Shown in pieces: positions 1 to 12,800 of a stretch of DNA of 64,000 nt. Source of the DNA: Pectinophora gossypiella (Eukaryota; Arthropoda; Insecta; Lepidoptera; Gelechiidae). The position numbers were made by a program, and so were the translations under genes. The stretch spans positions 11,408,598 to 11,472,597 of the forward strand of contig NC_065421.1 in the NCBI RefSeq assembly GCF_024362695.1, in the 5' to 3' direction. Every line of letters starts with the position of its first letter. Position 1 is the stretch's first letter. The notes beneath the pieces were generated by a model. That model was given only the letters and a program-made list of their open reading frames with translations. It did not search any database and was not told the origin of the DNA.

Positions 1-3000
1 GTGCCCAACATGACAGCGAGGTCTTCAGAGGAGTGCGCTACAAGTGAGTACATATTTTACACGTACCTATTATCGTTACTTTTTTTGTGGGTAAGTCTAA
101 AAATTTTCTGCACCACGTTTCGTCAAACCACCGTCATTTGCGACTTGTAACGGCTGCTCGAAATTTAAAATGGTAATCGTGCAATTCCATGTAATTATAG
201 ACTCATAAAACTTCACCTCTGTATTCCGGAATGGGGAAGGCAGAGATACTTACACCGAGTTTGAATTAATTCATATTTGGATTGTAGATAATTGATAACA
301 CGTGTTTTACATGATTTGTGCCTGGTTAACGGCAATAGGGTCGCCTCTCACATATTCCATGGGCCTTAACCATAGTTGGCGACAAATGGGCGTATATACC
401 TACTTGTGGTGTTAAATATGTTGTTTTTTTATGTGAACTATCCTTACGTTTCACACTTTATGTTAATTCACACACATACATAAAACCTATTTCTCGCCTC
501 CACGAACCCGCACTGAAGCAGCATGGTCGAGTATGCTCCATACGCCTTCCGATTTATGCTATGTACTTCTCGCTGAGGTAGACGGCTCCCACATATTGTA
601 TGTACCTAGGTATATAAGAAACAATTTTCGTTTGCAGTTGGGTGCCGTACACGAAGGCTGCGAATCCTTGCGAGTTGAACTGTATGCCGAAGGGCGAGAG
701 GTTCTACTACAGGCACGCTGCCAAGGCAATCGACGGAACCAGGTGCAACGACGAGTCCTTCGATGTCTGCGTCGATGGCGTTTGTCAGGTGAGCTCTACC
801 AGGATGCATACCTCTTTCGTGTGGGTTATGAGTCAATGATTGGTATCAAGGTTGGTATTGAGCTGCCATAGGACGCTGACATGGCTCATGTGACGAATAC
901 ATACTGCAGTAGGTACCCAGAGCAGCCCAAAGCAGACTCCCGCACGTGTCTTCTGAAGCACGTATGCATACTGATATCGCTTTAGCGGCTATAAAGCTAG
1001 ATGATAATTCCAAATTCTTTAATTAGTTTTCATAATGATGTATTTGACCAAATCGGCACGAAGACCGCAATTTATATCGACTTCAAAAAAAATGGTGACT
1101 TTCGACAAAATCTGGCTGGCGTAACGCACACCGAGATACCCACTCTTTTAAAAACAGTTTTCTGTGCCTACCTACTCTTATATAAGTACCTTATTGCTTT
1201 GATTATTGACCTCTACATTAGAAAAATGTTATATATTTAGTATTTAATAAAATGAGAATAACAATAATTATTTCTATTTAAAGAAATAAATTAAAATTAC
1301 ATGGGGCAGTATTTTTTTTTTTAATTTTAGTTTATTTTTTTACGATTCTTTGTAATCGGAATGATAGTTACTATTATTAATTTCTTTATATTTTGGAAAT
1401 TTAAGGACGAAACAATAACATCTAACTAATACTGAAGGGTTAAAAAGGCCACACCAAAGCAATTCATCTGAAAAGCAATATTGCCATTTGTTTTCATTGC
1501 GCACTTACTTTTACATGCGCAAATGTGGCCTTATTAACCCCCCTAATACTGGTATATTCTACAGCCTGTGGGTTGCGATATGATGCTGGGTTCCAACGCG
1601 CGCGAGGACAAGTGCCGCGAGTGCCGCGGGAACAATACCAACTGCCACACCATCACCGGGCTCATCCCGCCAGAACAGGAGCTCAGGAAAGGTACGAGTA
1701 ACTACATACATAAGTACATAATTATATCTCGTAGGAGTAGACAGTGGAGTGGAGTGGTAGTGGAGTAGTAGCTGGATGCGGGCAGCGCAGGACCGATCGT
1801 CGTGGAGATCCTTGGGGGAGGCCTATGCCCAGCAGTGGGCATCGTACGGCTGAGAATGATAATGATGAGGAGCAGACAAAGAGACCACGAAATTTCACTT
1901 ACTACGATCATGGAATAAGGAATAATACTACGTACGGTCCTATTAACACACCACCTTCGCTTCGAAAGATAACTCTTCGTTATTATTATCTGAACTGAGG
2001 GGTTAGAAAGACCACATCGAATCAGTTCATCTAAAAAACCAACTTATTGCTATTTTACATTTGTTTGCATTGCGCACTTAGTTTTATATGCGCACATCCC
2101 ATCAGCATAGGAGCTCAGGAAATATACCCATTACATTTTTTAGGTACATAAATTTTTACTTACTTACCTATTTTTTTCTATTTTAAAACACATTTTGTAA
2201 AATACTAAATTTTAACAATTAGGCTGTATGGTATATGTACGATTGTAGGAAAATTGAAATATTAGTGCGAAAAAATATTTAAATTTCGAATATAGAACTC
2301 TTGCATTTGAATTATTTTGATATTTGCTTTTTACAAGTACAAATTGGACTAAAGACTAGGCTGTATAAGCTAAGTTCCTTTTGCCTGCCCGAATGGGCAA
2401 ATAAAAAAGAATTGACAAATTGGCGGCAATTAAAATGTATTATGTAAATTAACAAACTTACTCACTACTTATTACATAATTAGTAATTACCAAGTTTACA
2501 GTAGGTATTTGGTTAGTGTTGGAATTTGATTTTCTTGTTGTTTTAATGTTATTAATTAAAGTATATTTCTAATGCAAGAATTATTTTGTTTGCAGGTTAC
2601 AACGACATTCTGTTGATTCCACAAGGTGCTACAAGTATCGAAATTGCTGAAGTTAGGAACTCCAATAACTACCTCGGTAAGTCGCTCAGTCCTCGGTGAC
2701 AAAATAACTCTGGAAATACTTAAGTATACTTTATCTTCTTGCATTGCTAGTAAAGTACCATTTAAAAATTAAAATTCCTCAATAATACCTTTAGGTACTT
2801 ACTTAAGTAAGATACTTACTTAATAAAATATATTTTGCGAAATAGTACGTACATACCTACTACTTATAAAATGTTTACCTACTCTTTTTCTAGAAATGTG
2901 TACATATCTCACAAATTCATGTTTGGCTCATAAGAAAATAATTCATGTCATATACTTGACTCTGAAAGGACACATCGCATCAGGTCAATTAGTAAGTTAG

Positions 3001-3855
3001 ATAAGCGGACCTTTTAAAAACGAATGTTATTCATAATTTCCTTATCCCTTCCAGCATTACGATCAAAGCGCGACAACGTGTACTACCTAAACGGGGACTA
3101 CCACATCGACTTCCCCCGCACGCTGCTCATCGCCGGCGCGCTGTGGCACTACGAACGCAGCCAGCAAGGGTTCGCGGCACCAGACAAGCTGCGCTGCCAG
3201 GGACCCACCAACGAGTCGCTTTATCTCTCTGTAAGTTGGCTAACTTACACACATTAAGAATTTCAGCACACGCTGTTTAGCGCTAGCGCGCTGTGGCACT
3301 ACCAACTTAGCCAGCAGGGGTTCGTTGCACCGAACAAGCTCCGCTGCCAGGGAGTTTCTGTATAACTTACAGAAGTTAGATCACATCATATTATAACAAG
3401 ACATAAACAGCCTACATTGTCCCACTGCTGTGCACAGGCCTCCCCTCAATCAACCGCAGGAGGTATGAGCATACTCCATCACCATGCTCCACTGCACATC
3501 GGTGAAACACACATGGACGGCCTGATTACTCACCTCTCCTCATAGGTTTCTTTATATCCATCGCAGCTCTTCGCATCAATTGCAAGTTTTCTAATTGTTT
3601 GCGGCTGTGAGTTTACGATGCAACGCTGCACCATATTAGCTGTTGCACTGTTAGAGACCAAGGATTTACGTGTACTTTTAACATGTCTCTTTCAATAACG
3701 AATCTAATCATATGCTGTCCAGATCCTCCTGCAAGATGAGAACGTGGGTATCAAGTACGAGTACAGCATCCCCTCGTCCATGGCGCCGCCTCCCAACCAG
3801 CAGTACAACTGGGTCCACGACGACTTCTCTGCTTGCAGCGCCACCTGTGGTGGAG
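1..3855 (+). CDS. Ppn: Papilin exons 1-6: ADAMTS-type Cys-rich and spacer region
   Basis: Exons 1-43 (partial), 638-788, 1565-1691, 2596-2676, 3055-3230 and 3723-3855. The reading runs FRGVRY..WVPYTK, NPCELNCMPKGERFYYRHA, a CVDGVCQ motif, then PVGCD and DKCRECRGNNTNC, which is the Cys-rich box before the ADAMTS/ADAMTSL spacer. The spacer follows with an IPQGATSIEIAE motif, SNNYL, LNGDYHIDFP and VGIKYEYSIP. Exon 6 ends with the start of the first TSP1 repeat in the window (DDFSACSATCGG). This cassette mediates matrix binding in ADAMTS-like proteins. No metalloprotease domain can be seen, as expected for papilin, though its position would be outside the window. The intron after exon 5 holds a decayed copy of that exon. 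Confidence 0.92.
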
Positions 3856-6800
3856 GTGGGTGGAGCTGCCTTGCATTTAACAAAAGATCTAAAACGCTTA
3901 AGGTCAAAGACAGAAAGCGGTCACCCATTCGAGGGTTACGCGTGTAATTTTAATGATAACTTGGCGAAAATGGAAAAATACATTCCGTTCCATACAAAAA
4001 TGTTAAGTCTCCCGTAATAGTCCTTAGACATTTTCACGCTCGTTCTGTGTAGAGAAGACCTGTAGATTCGAATGCTGCCCAGCCAGAGTTATAGTCCTTT
4101 ACAGTTTTACATTTCGCCATTTATTATTTTACATCATAACCCTGATTTTCCTCAGGCTTTCAAACCCGAACCGTTACCTGCCGCTCTCGCGAAGACCTGG
4201 AGGTAGTAGACGACAGTCTATGCGACGACGGTCTGAAGCCTCCAACCAATCAGACATGTAACGCTCAGCCCTGCGCCGCGCGCTGGGTCGAGGGCCCGTG
4301 GAGCCCCTGCACTAAACCCTGCGGTGAAGGAGGCACCAGGTCTCGACAGGTGCATTGTGAGAAGATCATCACTAACGGGTAAGAATGATTATCTACCTGG
4401 TGTATTGTGGGGTGATAGGATTAACTAGACTAACTGTACACAATAAAGATGACCCTGACAAGATCGGTCATTGACCTTACAATCCAAACAAAAGAAAAAA
4501 ATACGACGATCACCGTTCTCATAAACACGCTATTGAGCTTGTCATATCTCTATTTAAAACCCCATTAAAATTTACTTAATGAAGGATTTTTCGATTGTAA
4601 TTCTGCAATATCATCGTAAGACCCTATTTTCCAGACCGAATAGTTAAACAATGGAAACTGGATTTTAAAGAGACAATGGGTCTTTAGACCATTATATAGC
4701 ATACCTCATCATCACCAGCTAGAAATCGTCCACTGCTGGACATAGAGCTCCACCGATCTTCTGCTGCTCCATGACATCCATAACATATTTACTAACAATA
4801 TTTGTCCCTTACCGGAAACAAATAAACAGCAGTGCAACATTTTAGAGCAACTTTCAGGTATCCCTCGATAGTGGCGGACAAGGAATGCTTCGAGCTGCTC
4901 GGTCCAAAGCCGGAGCTGTACCAGGAGTGCAACAAGGAGGCTGCGTGTCCGTTGTGGTATACTGGACCTTGGAAACCAGTGAGTAGATTTCTTGTTTGAC
5001 ATCATGAGAGGTCTTTCAGAAAAGACTGGATGTAATTGTGGGAATGGTCGAATGATTATTATCTAGCAAGAACAAGATGAGACATTTTAGCGAAAAAATA
5101 AAACAAAACCTTGAGAATAAACAATTGGAGCTAACGTCTCAGCCAAAAAAATATAGACCTAAGTAAGTACTTATAAGTTAAAGTTTTGTCTTTCGCATAT
5201 TATTCAAGGAAAATGTTCTCATCAAATTCACATTATTTGTTACTAACTGCATACCAATTTATCTTTTTCAGTGCGACAAACTATGCGGCGAAGGCAAACA
5301 GACTCGCCAAGTGCTGTGCTACCAGAAGGATGAGAGGGGCCGCGTGGAGGTATTGACTGACGCCGACTGCACCGATGAGAAGCCTCCCGCGGAACAACCC
5401 TGCATCCTGCATCCTTGCGATGGAGTCGACTGGGTGCTTTCCGACTGGGGCGGAGTAAGTCCAAGTTATTACTTACTCTTATTCTCTGTCATCGAATCTC
5501 TTCGTGCTTTACCCAGAGTTTGCCAGAGGTGACGATACTCTTTATCATAGGCCTCATACGTCTGTTTCAAACGATTTACAAATTCTACCGCACATTCTGC
5601 AATAATACTCTTAATGGATGTCATGTGGATGTGATGTATATAATATATTATATCGTCCAGAGTCACTTCGTTCTCTTGGATGATTGATTGTTTCTATGTA
5701 TTTTTAGCCCAAACGTAGCAAATCTCTGAATCTTCGACAAGAACCACATTAATTACATTAAGTACTCTAATTCTGGATTTAGAGGTTGCTTTTCGTTCAA
5801 AAAGTGGGACTGAAAACCTACTTATACTTTTCTTTTTGGCATTGCTACTCTACTACTGAACTTCGTCTTACTCAGTGATACCAAATCAGCCAGTACTTAA
5901 GTAGATCGTTCTTCTGTAAATCTGTTCTTAAAACTTCTGTAAATCGTTCCTCCTGCACAACTAACTGGATGAAATCCAATATCAATGTCTACTATTTCAG
6001 TGTGACAACTGCCTGTCGAAACTACGATCCCGATCGGCGATATGCGTGACCAAAGACCAGAAGGTGGTGAACGACAGCTTCTGCGCGTACCACCCGGCGC
6101 CCGTGCTGGAGGAGGAGTGTGACCGCACCAAGCTGCCGGCGTGTGAGGTGCAGTGGTACGCCACGCAGTGGAGCAATGTGAGTGCTGGTGACAATTATAA
6201 TAGTCAAGTTACCAAAAAGCTGGAGAATCTGAAGATCGTTAATTTACCAGTCATCCAGAGTTTTCAAAGTTGGAATACATTGGCCATAAAGGAATGAATT
6301 TGAAAATGTTTCGTTTCTATTTTTTTGTCGAGTTTAGTATCACTCAATGCAGCATATCGTGACTCATTGGTCGGTTTATGTTTCCAATAGACAAATGTAG
6401 GGACTCTATTAAACTCCTAAAGCCGAAATTTCCAGCACAATTGTTAAACAATGTTGGGATTTTAAAAGAGCATTTGAATTTAAGATATACTTTATTGAGG
6501 ACAAACGACACAAAATATAAAAATAAGGAGAAACAAATACAGCAAGGCACAATAGGCGGCATTACTTCTCACGCAGCAATTTCTTCCAGGTAACCTTCGT
6601 GTCCAGGAAAATTTTATACAAATTGTAGTAGCGGTAACTAATCTACAAAGACATCATCATCCTTGAATAGAATTATCATGAGCACCATTATGCAGATAGT
6701 TTAGAACCCTGTCGCTTTAACAACATATTGACATTTAGTCAGACTTTGTTTAATTTGTCAAAGAACTCAATGTGACATGGTTCTAATAATATATTTTTGT

Positions 6801-9800
6801 TCCTGTCCGTTCATAAATTAATGCTTCTGGACTTCTAGTGTTACAATACAAACTAAATACAAATTTCAAAAATTTAGATGCTTATAAATATAAAAGCATG
6901 CCTATTTTTTTTATTTTTAATCATTTTCATTTTTAATTTTTTCTTTTTTTTTAAGTTCTTTTGTCAATTACTGTAAGGTACAATTACGAACATTGTTATG
7001 GAAGAACTGAGTCACCTAATACAAGCATATCTATGCTTAAAAGGTGGCTCCAAACCCAGTATAAACTATGTACCAAAAGATACTGCAATAAACTTTTTTT
7101 TTTTAGTGTTCAGCACAGTGCGGCAAAGGAGTTCAGACTCGTCGCGTGTTCTGTGGTCTGTTCGACGGGTCGTCTGTGGTGAAGGTGGATGACGATCGTT
7201 GTGATAAAGATGACAAGTACAACGATACCAAGCCCTGTGAGATACCGCCAGAGAAGTGCCCCGCCAAGTGGTACGCCGGACCTTGGTCTGAGGTGAGCTT
7301 TACATTACATTCTTATCTTATTTAGTCTATACGATCCCACTGCTGCGCAAAGGCCTCCCCTTGATTTTTCCACTCCTCTCGACTTTGCGTGATCTCCGGC
7401 CAATCCTACACATTACAATCCTATTACATTACATTGGCATTATTTGTTTCCATAAAAAGATACAATACAATACAATACAATACAAATACACTTTATTGCA
7501 CCAAAATAAAAAGAAATAATTAAAAAAGTCTCTAAAACTCTAGTCTCTAAAGATATAATAAACTCGATTTATATTCCCAAATTATAATATATATTATATC
7601 CTTATGTCACCCACAAACCATCAGACATAATATCGCTTCTTGCAAAATATTCCTTAAAAAAAATTAATCAATCAATAATACTTTATTGCACAACAACATA
7701 TACAAAGGACATAAACATACGAATAAAACATAAGCACAATAGGCGGCCTTATTGCTAAACAGCAATAAGAAAAATTACTTTTATAAATATCATCTTACCT
7801 TGCGTTTATAACCTTGTTTTTACTGAGATCGTCTACCTAACCTGAAGGCTATGGTCTTTATAGAAGCGATATTTACAATGTTTTTTTGTCACAGTGCACC
7901 GAGCCATGTGGAGGGGGCGAGCAGTACCGACGTGTGATGTGCCTGATGGGAGGTGAACCGTCCAGCGCCTGCGATGGCGAGACCTTCCTCGACTCCACTC
8001 AATCCTGCAACAAAGAACCTTGCAACAAAGGTATAAAAGAAATAATCAAAAAAGTAACGATAATTTTTTTATGGAAGATAGAAAGGCAAGGCATTTGACT
8101 ACTATCTCACCAGATGGTGAATGACGACGTAGCCAAGGATGGATGCTTAACTAAAAAATGCCTATTTACTCTTGCCTTGTAAAAGCTTAGATTGTACTTT
8201 TCGGTAAACAGATTCGCGGGAAGATGAGGCCGGTCGTTGCAGTTGCGGTCAGACGACCAAACACTTTGAATGCGTTTTCGTACGACTTAGACTCGTGCGT
8301 GTACGTACGAACATACATGAATAATACCAACCTACCAAGTATTATAAGAGAGGGCTTAAAACTAGGCTACCTACTTGCAGAGTTCTTCATATCTGACAAT
8401 GAGAAATCTAATTATTTTTCAGATGAAATAATTCCTGTCGACTCGAAATCTACGCCGATAATGGACGAAGACTATGACGATGAAGACTGTGAAGAAGAAG
8501 AAGATTACGGTGAAGTTGGAGCCGAGGAGGAAGAAGGCACCACGGTCAGTATTTCAGAAACGCAAAACTATTATTTTCTAGACTTTATAATTTGTTCTTG
8601 AATTTAATGCTAAACACTTATTTATTTCAGCCTGAAGACGAATTTATGTTCAGTGACAGTCCTTCGACATGTAAGTAAAACGGCTTTGATATAAAATTAA
8701 TCTTCCTTAGCGTGGTTTCAAAAATTACGCAGTAAATAATATTTAAATTTGTGTTTGCAGACGAAGGTTCAGGATCTACTGCATTTACTGAAATCGAATC
8801 GGAATTCACGGAAGGATCTGGATCAGGTAATTGACTTTTTTTCAAATTCATCACCCAAAAAGTTTATTATTTGATAATTTTTCATTACTAAGTATATTTT
8901 TAATTTCAGAACCTACTGAATCTAGCATATCGGAATCGTCAGGCTCTGAGCCAACTGAATCAACAGACACAGGCGAGACCACAGAGACAGGTGAGACCAC
9001 AGAGTCAGGCGAAACCACAGAAACGGGCGAGACAGAATCGACCTTGTCGACAGAGTCTTCTGGTACAAGCGAAACAGAAACAACAGAATCTCCTGGAAGC
9101 ACAGAGTCAGCATCAGAGTCGGGTCCTACATCGGAGTCATCGGCGACAGATGAATCATCGGAAACTTCAGGGTCAGACGGCACCACAGAATCCTCTGGAA
9201 CTTCAGAATCATCAGAGACGTCCGAAACATCAGAATCGCCTGGTTCGACGGCAAGTGGAGAGACCTCCGAATCAGACTCCACGGACTTATCCAGCACGAC
9301 GGAGTCGTCAGGTTCAACAGAGAGTAGCACTGAAAGCTCTGATGCTAGCAGCACGTCAGAATCCAGCTCTAGTTCAACCGACAACACTGAAACCACGGAA
9401 TCAGACACAGCAGAGTCTGAAACAGGTAATGTTTAATAATAAAATAACACTATTATCATTCTCAACAACATAAAAAAATCTTGTAACCTAATTAATGTTG
9501 ATACAGGTTCAACAGATCTCAGCTCTACTGAGTTTAGCACTACAGAGTCAGGGAGCACCGAGTCCAGCACGGATGTTAGCGGTACTTCGGAATCTGGATC
9601 TACTGATGAGACGACGGAATCTGGATCTACGGAATCATCTGATACTGAAGGTAGACAAATCTCATATTCCTACGTGGATCCTGTAGTAAATATAAGGGAA
9701 ATGGGTAAAAAGTCTGCGCTCCCCATTTTGTCTATTCGAAGTAAACAAGTCATAAATATTATATCTGTTAATTTTTCCAGGAGCAACCATGGAAAGTGAA

Positions 9801-12800
9801 ACTGGATCTACAGAAACCGAAATTACCGAAAGCACAGTATCTGGCGAGACCACAGAATCTGGTGCTTCTACCGAGTCTGGTCCTACGACTGAAAGCGGAC
9901 CTACTAGCGAATCAGGTCCTACAAGTGAATCCGGTCCCACGAGCGAATCTGGAGAAACGACAGAATCTGGCGCTTCAACCGAATCAGGAGAAACCACTGA
10001 ATCAGGGGAAACCACTGAATCTGGCGAAACTACTGAATCTGGACTTACGACTGAATCCGGACCAACAACTGAAACTGGTAGCACAGAATCTGAAGGTACC
10101 TAGTAACCTTTTCAATCCTTCTTCTACTTTTCCTTTAAATCATTCGCAATCGTGAATAATTGTCAATTTTCTTACAGCAACAGAAAGTACACTGGAATCT
10201 TCATCAACAACTGAGGAATCTTCGTCAAGTAATTATATTTTATTTCTTTTCTCTTTAAGTATTCACCTCATTTTGTGTACGTTGTTATTATAAACTATTT
10301 GAATTACAGCGGAATGGAGCTGGTCATCTACCATCGACACGTTCGCAACGACGAGGAAACCTCGATGCAAGGCGAGGAAGAAGTCCAAGTGCCTCAAGAG
10401 CAAGTTTGGATGTTGCCCCGACAAGAGGACGCCAGCTGCTGGGCCTTTCGATGAAGGTAATTTTTCTTTATAAGGGTTGATTGTTGCCAATCTGACTTTT
10501 CAGAAATTAAATGACGTAAGATAATTTACGCTCGCTAAATCGCCGACTATACCGATCACCTGATTGTACCTCGGAACGGAATAGTTTAGTAAGTAGATGT
10601 AACTAATTATCGTTTTTACACAATGTACAACTCTACAAGTCATACCTTTATATGGATGTGGCTATAAGTAAAAGTTAAATCTAACGTATTTGTGGACTTT
10701 GTAAATTATTTACTTAACTTCTAGGTTGTCCGAATCCCAAGACCTGTAAGGAATCCAAACACGGTTGCTGTCCGGATGGTGTTTCCCCCGCCACTGGACC
10801 GAAGCATGAAGGCTGCCCCACCGTCCCGTGCAAAGAGACTCTATTTGGATGCTGCAAGTCTGACAATAAGACGCCAGCGGAGGGCAACGACCAGGAAGGT
10901 TGCCCGCCACCACCACCGCCTTGCAAATCTTCCAAGTACGTGATGAGTATAGTAGGAAATAACAATACCCTGCTTTGATACCAGATGCAACATGTTTATG
11001 AAATTGTGCACTTTTCGCAGATTTGGTTGTTGCAAAGATGGAAAGACTGAAGCTAAAGGGCCAAAGAAGAAGGGATGTCCTGAGACAGGTAATATTCAAT
11101 CTATAAATAGTTATTTTCTCTTTACCGATATCTTTTCTTAACATTGGTATTTTGTTAACACAGAAGCAAAGAAACCGAAGAAGGGTTGTGAGCGCTCCAA
11201 ATTTGGTTGCTGCTATGACAATAAGACAGAAGCGACCGGTCCCAATGGTGAAGGATGTCCTTGCGACGCTACTGAATTCGGCTGCTGTCCTGATGGTGTT
11301 TCACCGGGTAAGTAGTAAAAAAGAATGAAAACGAAGGAATAAAGATTGAATGTTTATAAAACCATATTCAACAACAAATTAATAAGGTTCGTACTTACAT
11401 AATATTGATAGTATTTCTTTTTTGTTTCTTAGAAATACACCTCTATCTACATACCGTGCTGATGTGCCCTGCTCTCATTAACTGTCGCCAAATCCTATTT
11501 CTACGTGGTTTTGAGTGAATAATTTGAAACTAATCCGAATGCTACTTTCTTACAGCTCTTGGCGCAGAATTGGAAGGCTGTGTGATGTCCTGTAACACTT
11601 CTGCTCACGGTTGCTGCCCCGATGGAGAGACGCCAGCTCACGGTCCAGACAACGAAGGTTGCTGCTTGCTGTACGCCTTCGGGTGCTGCCCAGACAACTA
11701 TCGACCCGCTGACGGACCGCATCTCGAAGGTAATGCATCTAAAACGTGATATTTACAGAAATAATCGGTACCTTCTAGTACTTAGATATTTACGTAATAG
11801 GCTAGTTTCCAACTAGTCAAATCAGTTTCATTTTACTAAAGGTCACACAATGCACGAAATTACTATGGAATTTGTATGAAAAAGTACAGTGACGTACTTA
11901 ATAATAAAACGTGATAATGTATCGGTCTTATTATTACGCGTTTCTTTATTCGAATTCATAATAAGTTAAATAAAAAAAGAAAACTTATTTCGTAAGTTTT
12001 AGATGTATCTTTGTATAGTAATCAGAATTTCATTTATTTTATCTTTGACCTAGGACACTACCGAAAATTTGACAATATGTAATTGTAACTCAGGTTGTGG
12101 CTGCCAGTACGCGAGATTCGGTTGCTGCCCAGACAACGTCACCGTCGCCCGTGGACAGAACAAGGAGGGTTGCGGATGCCAGTACACAGAACATGGATGT
12201 TGCCCTGACAGGTAAAACATCCAAAATATCATTATTTCAGTTTTCATGGGTCTAATAAAATTCTTCTCTTACATTGTAATTTTGGCCAAACGTAAATTTA
12301 CATTATTGGCCACAACATCTTGACAGATGATGGTAACAATTGTTGTGTAGCTGCAGTATCTCATCTCTCTCTTTATTTAAGAGCTGCGCTCTTGTCGGTG
12401 GAGTAATCGCCTTCATTGCTCCATAGATAGGGCGTGTAGAACGGTGGTTGCCCCAATCGCCTTCCGTTCCGCAGTACACCGACCAATTTGTAAATCTCCT
12501 GTGACTTGTCAATAGCAGCATTTCTCACAGGTATGACGTGAGTTAGGGGGAGGTACAATGATGTGAATGCGAAGCCTTTTCTGCTTCTGATAATAGTTCT
12601 TAATGAAGTTTTAACATTGTTGATCTAACGATCTCTTAAACATCTATTTTTTCAGACACACCGAAGCTTCCGGCCCAGACTTTGAAGGCTGCGGTTGCCA
12701 CACTTACCAATTCGGTTGTTGTCCGGACGGATCCACGATCGCTAAGGGCCCCAATCTACAAGGTTGCCACTGCCAGCAATCCAAGTACGGTTGCTGCGGA

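Noticed and set aside
3267..3363. Alternative papilin exon
   Set aside because: Similar to exon 5 but with an in-frame stop, no donor and a phase that does not suit the upstream exon; listed as a decayed copy.
8224..8601. Extended frame upstream of the acidic exon
   Set aside because: The part before 8423 crosses a good acceptor and shows no papilin-like sequence; it is an open intron.
8851..9408. Long antisense frame rich in Asp/Ser/Val
   Set aside because: Produced by the repetitive Ser/Thr/Glu codons of papilin's mucin-like exon on the other strand; a similar shadow is at 9662-10084.
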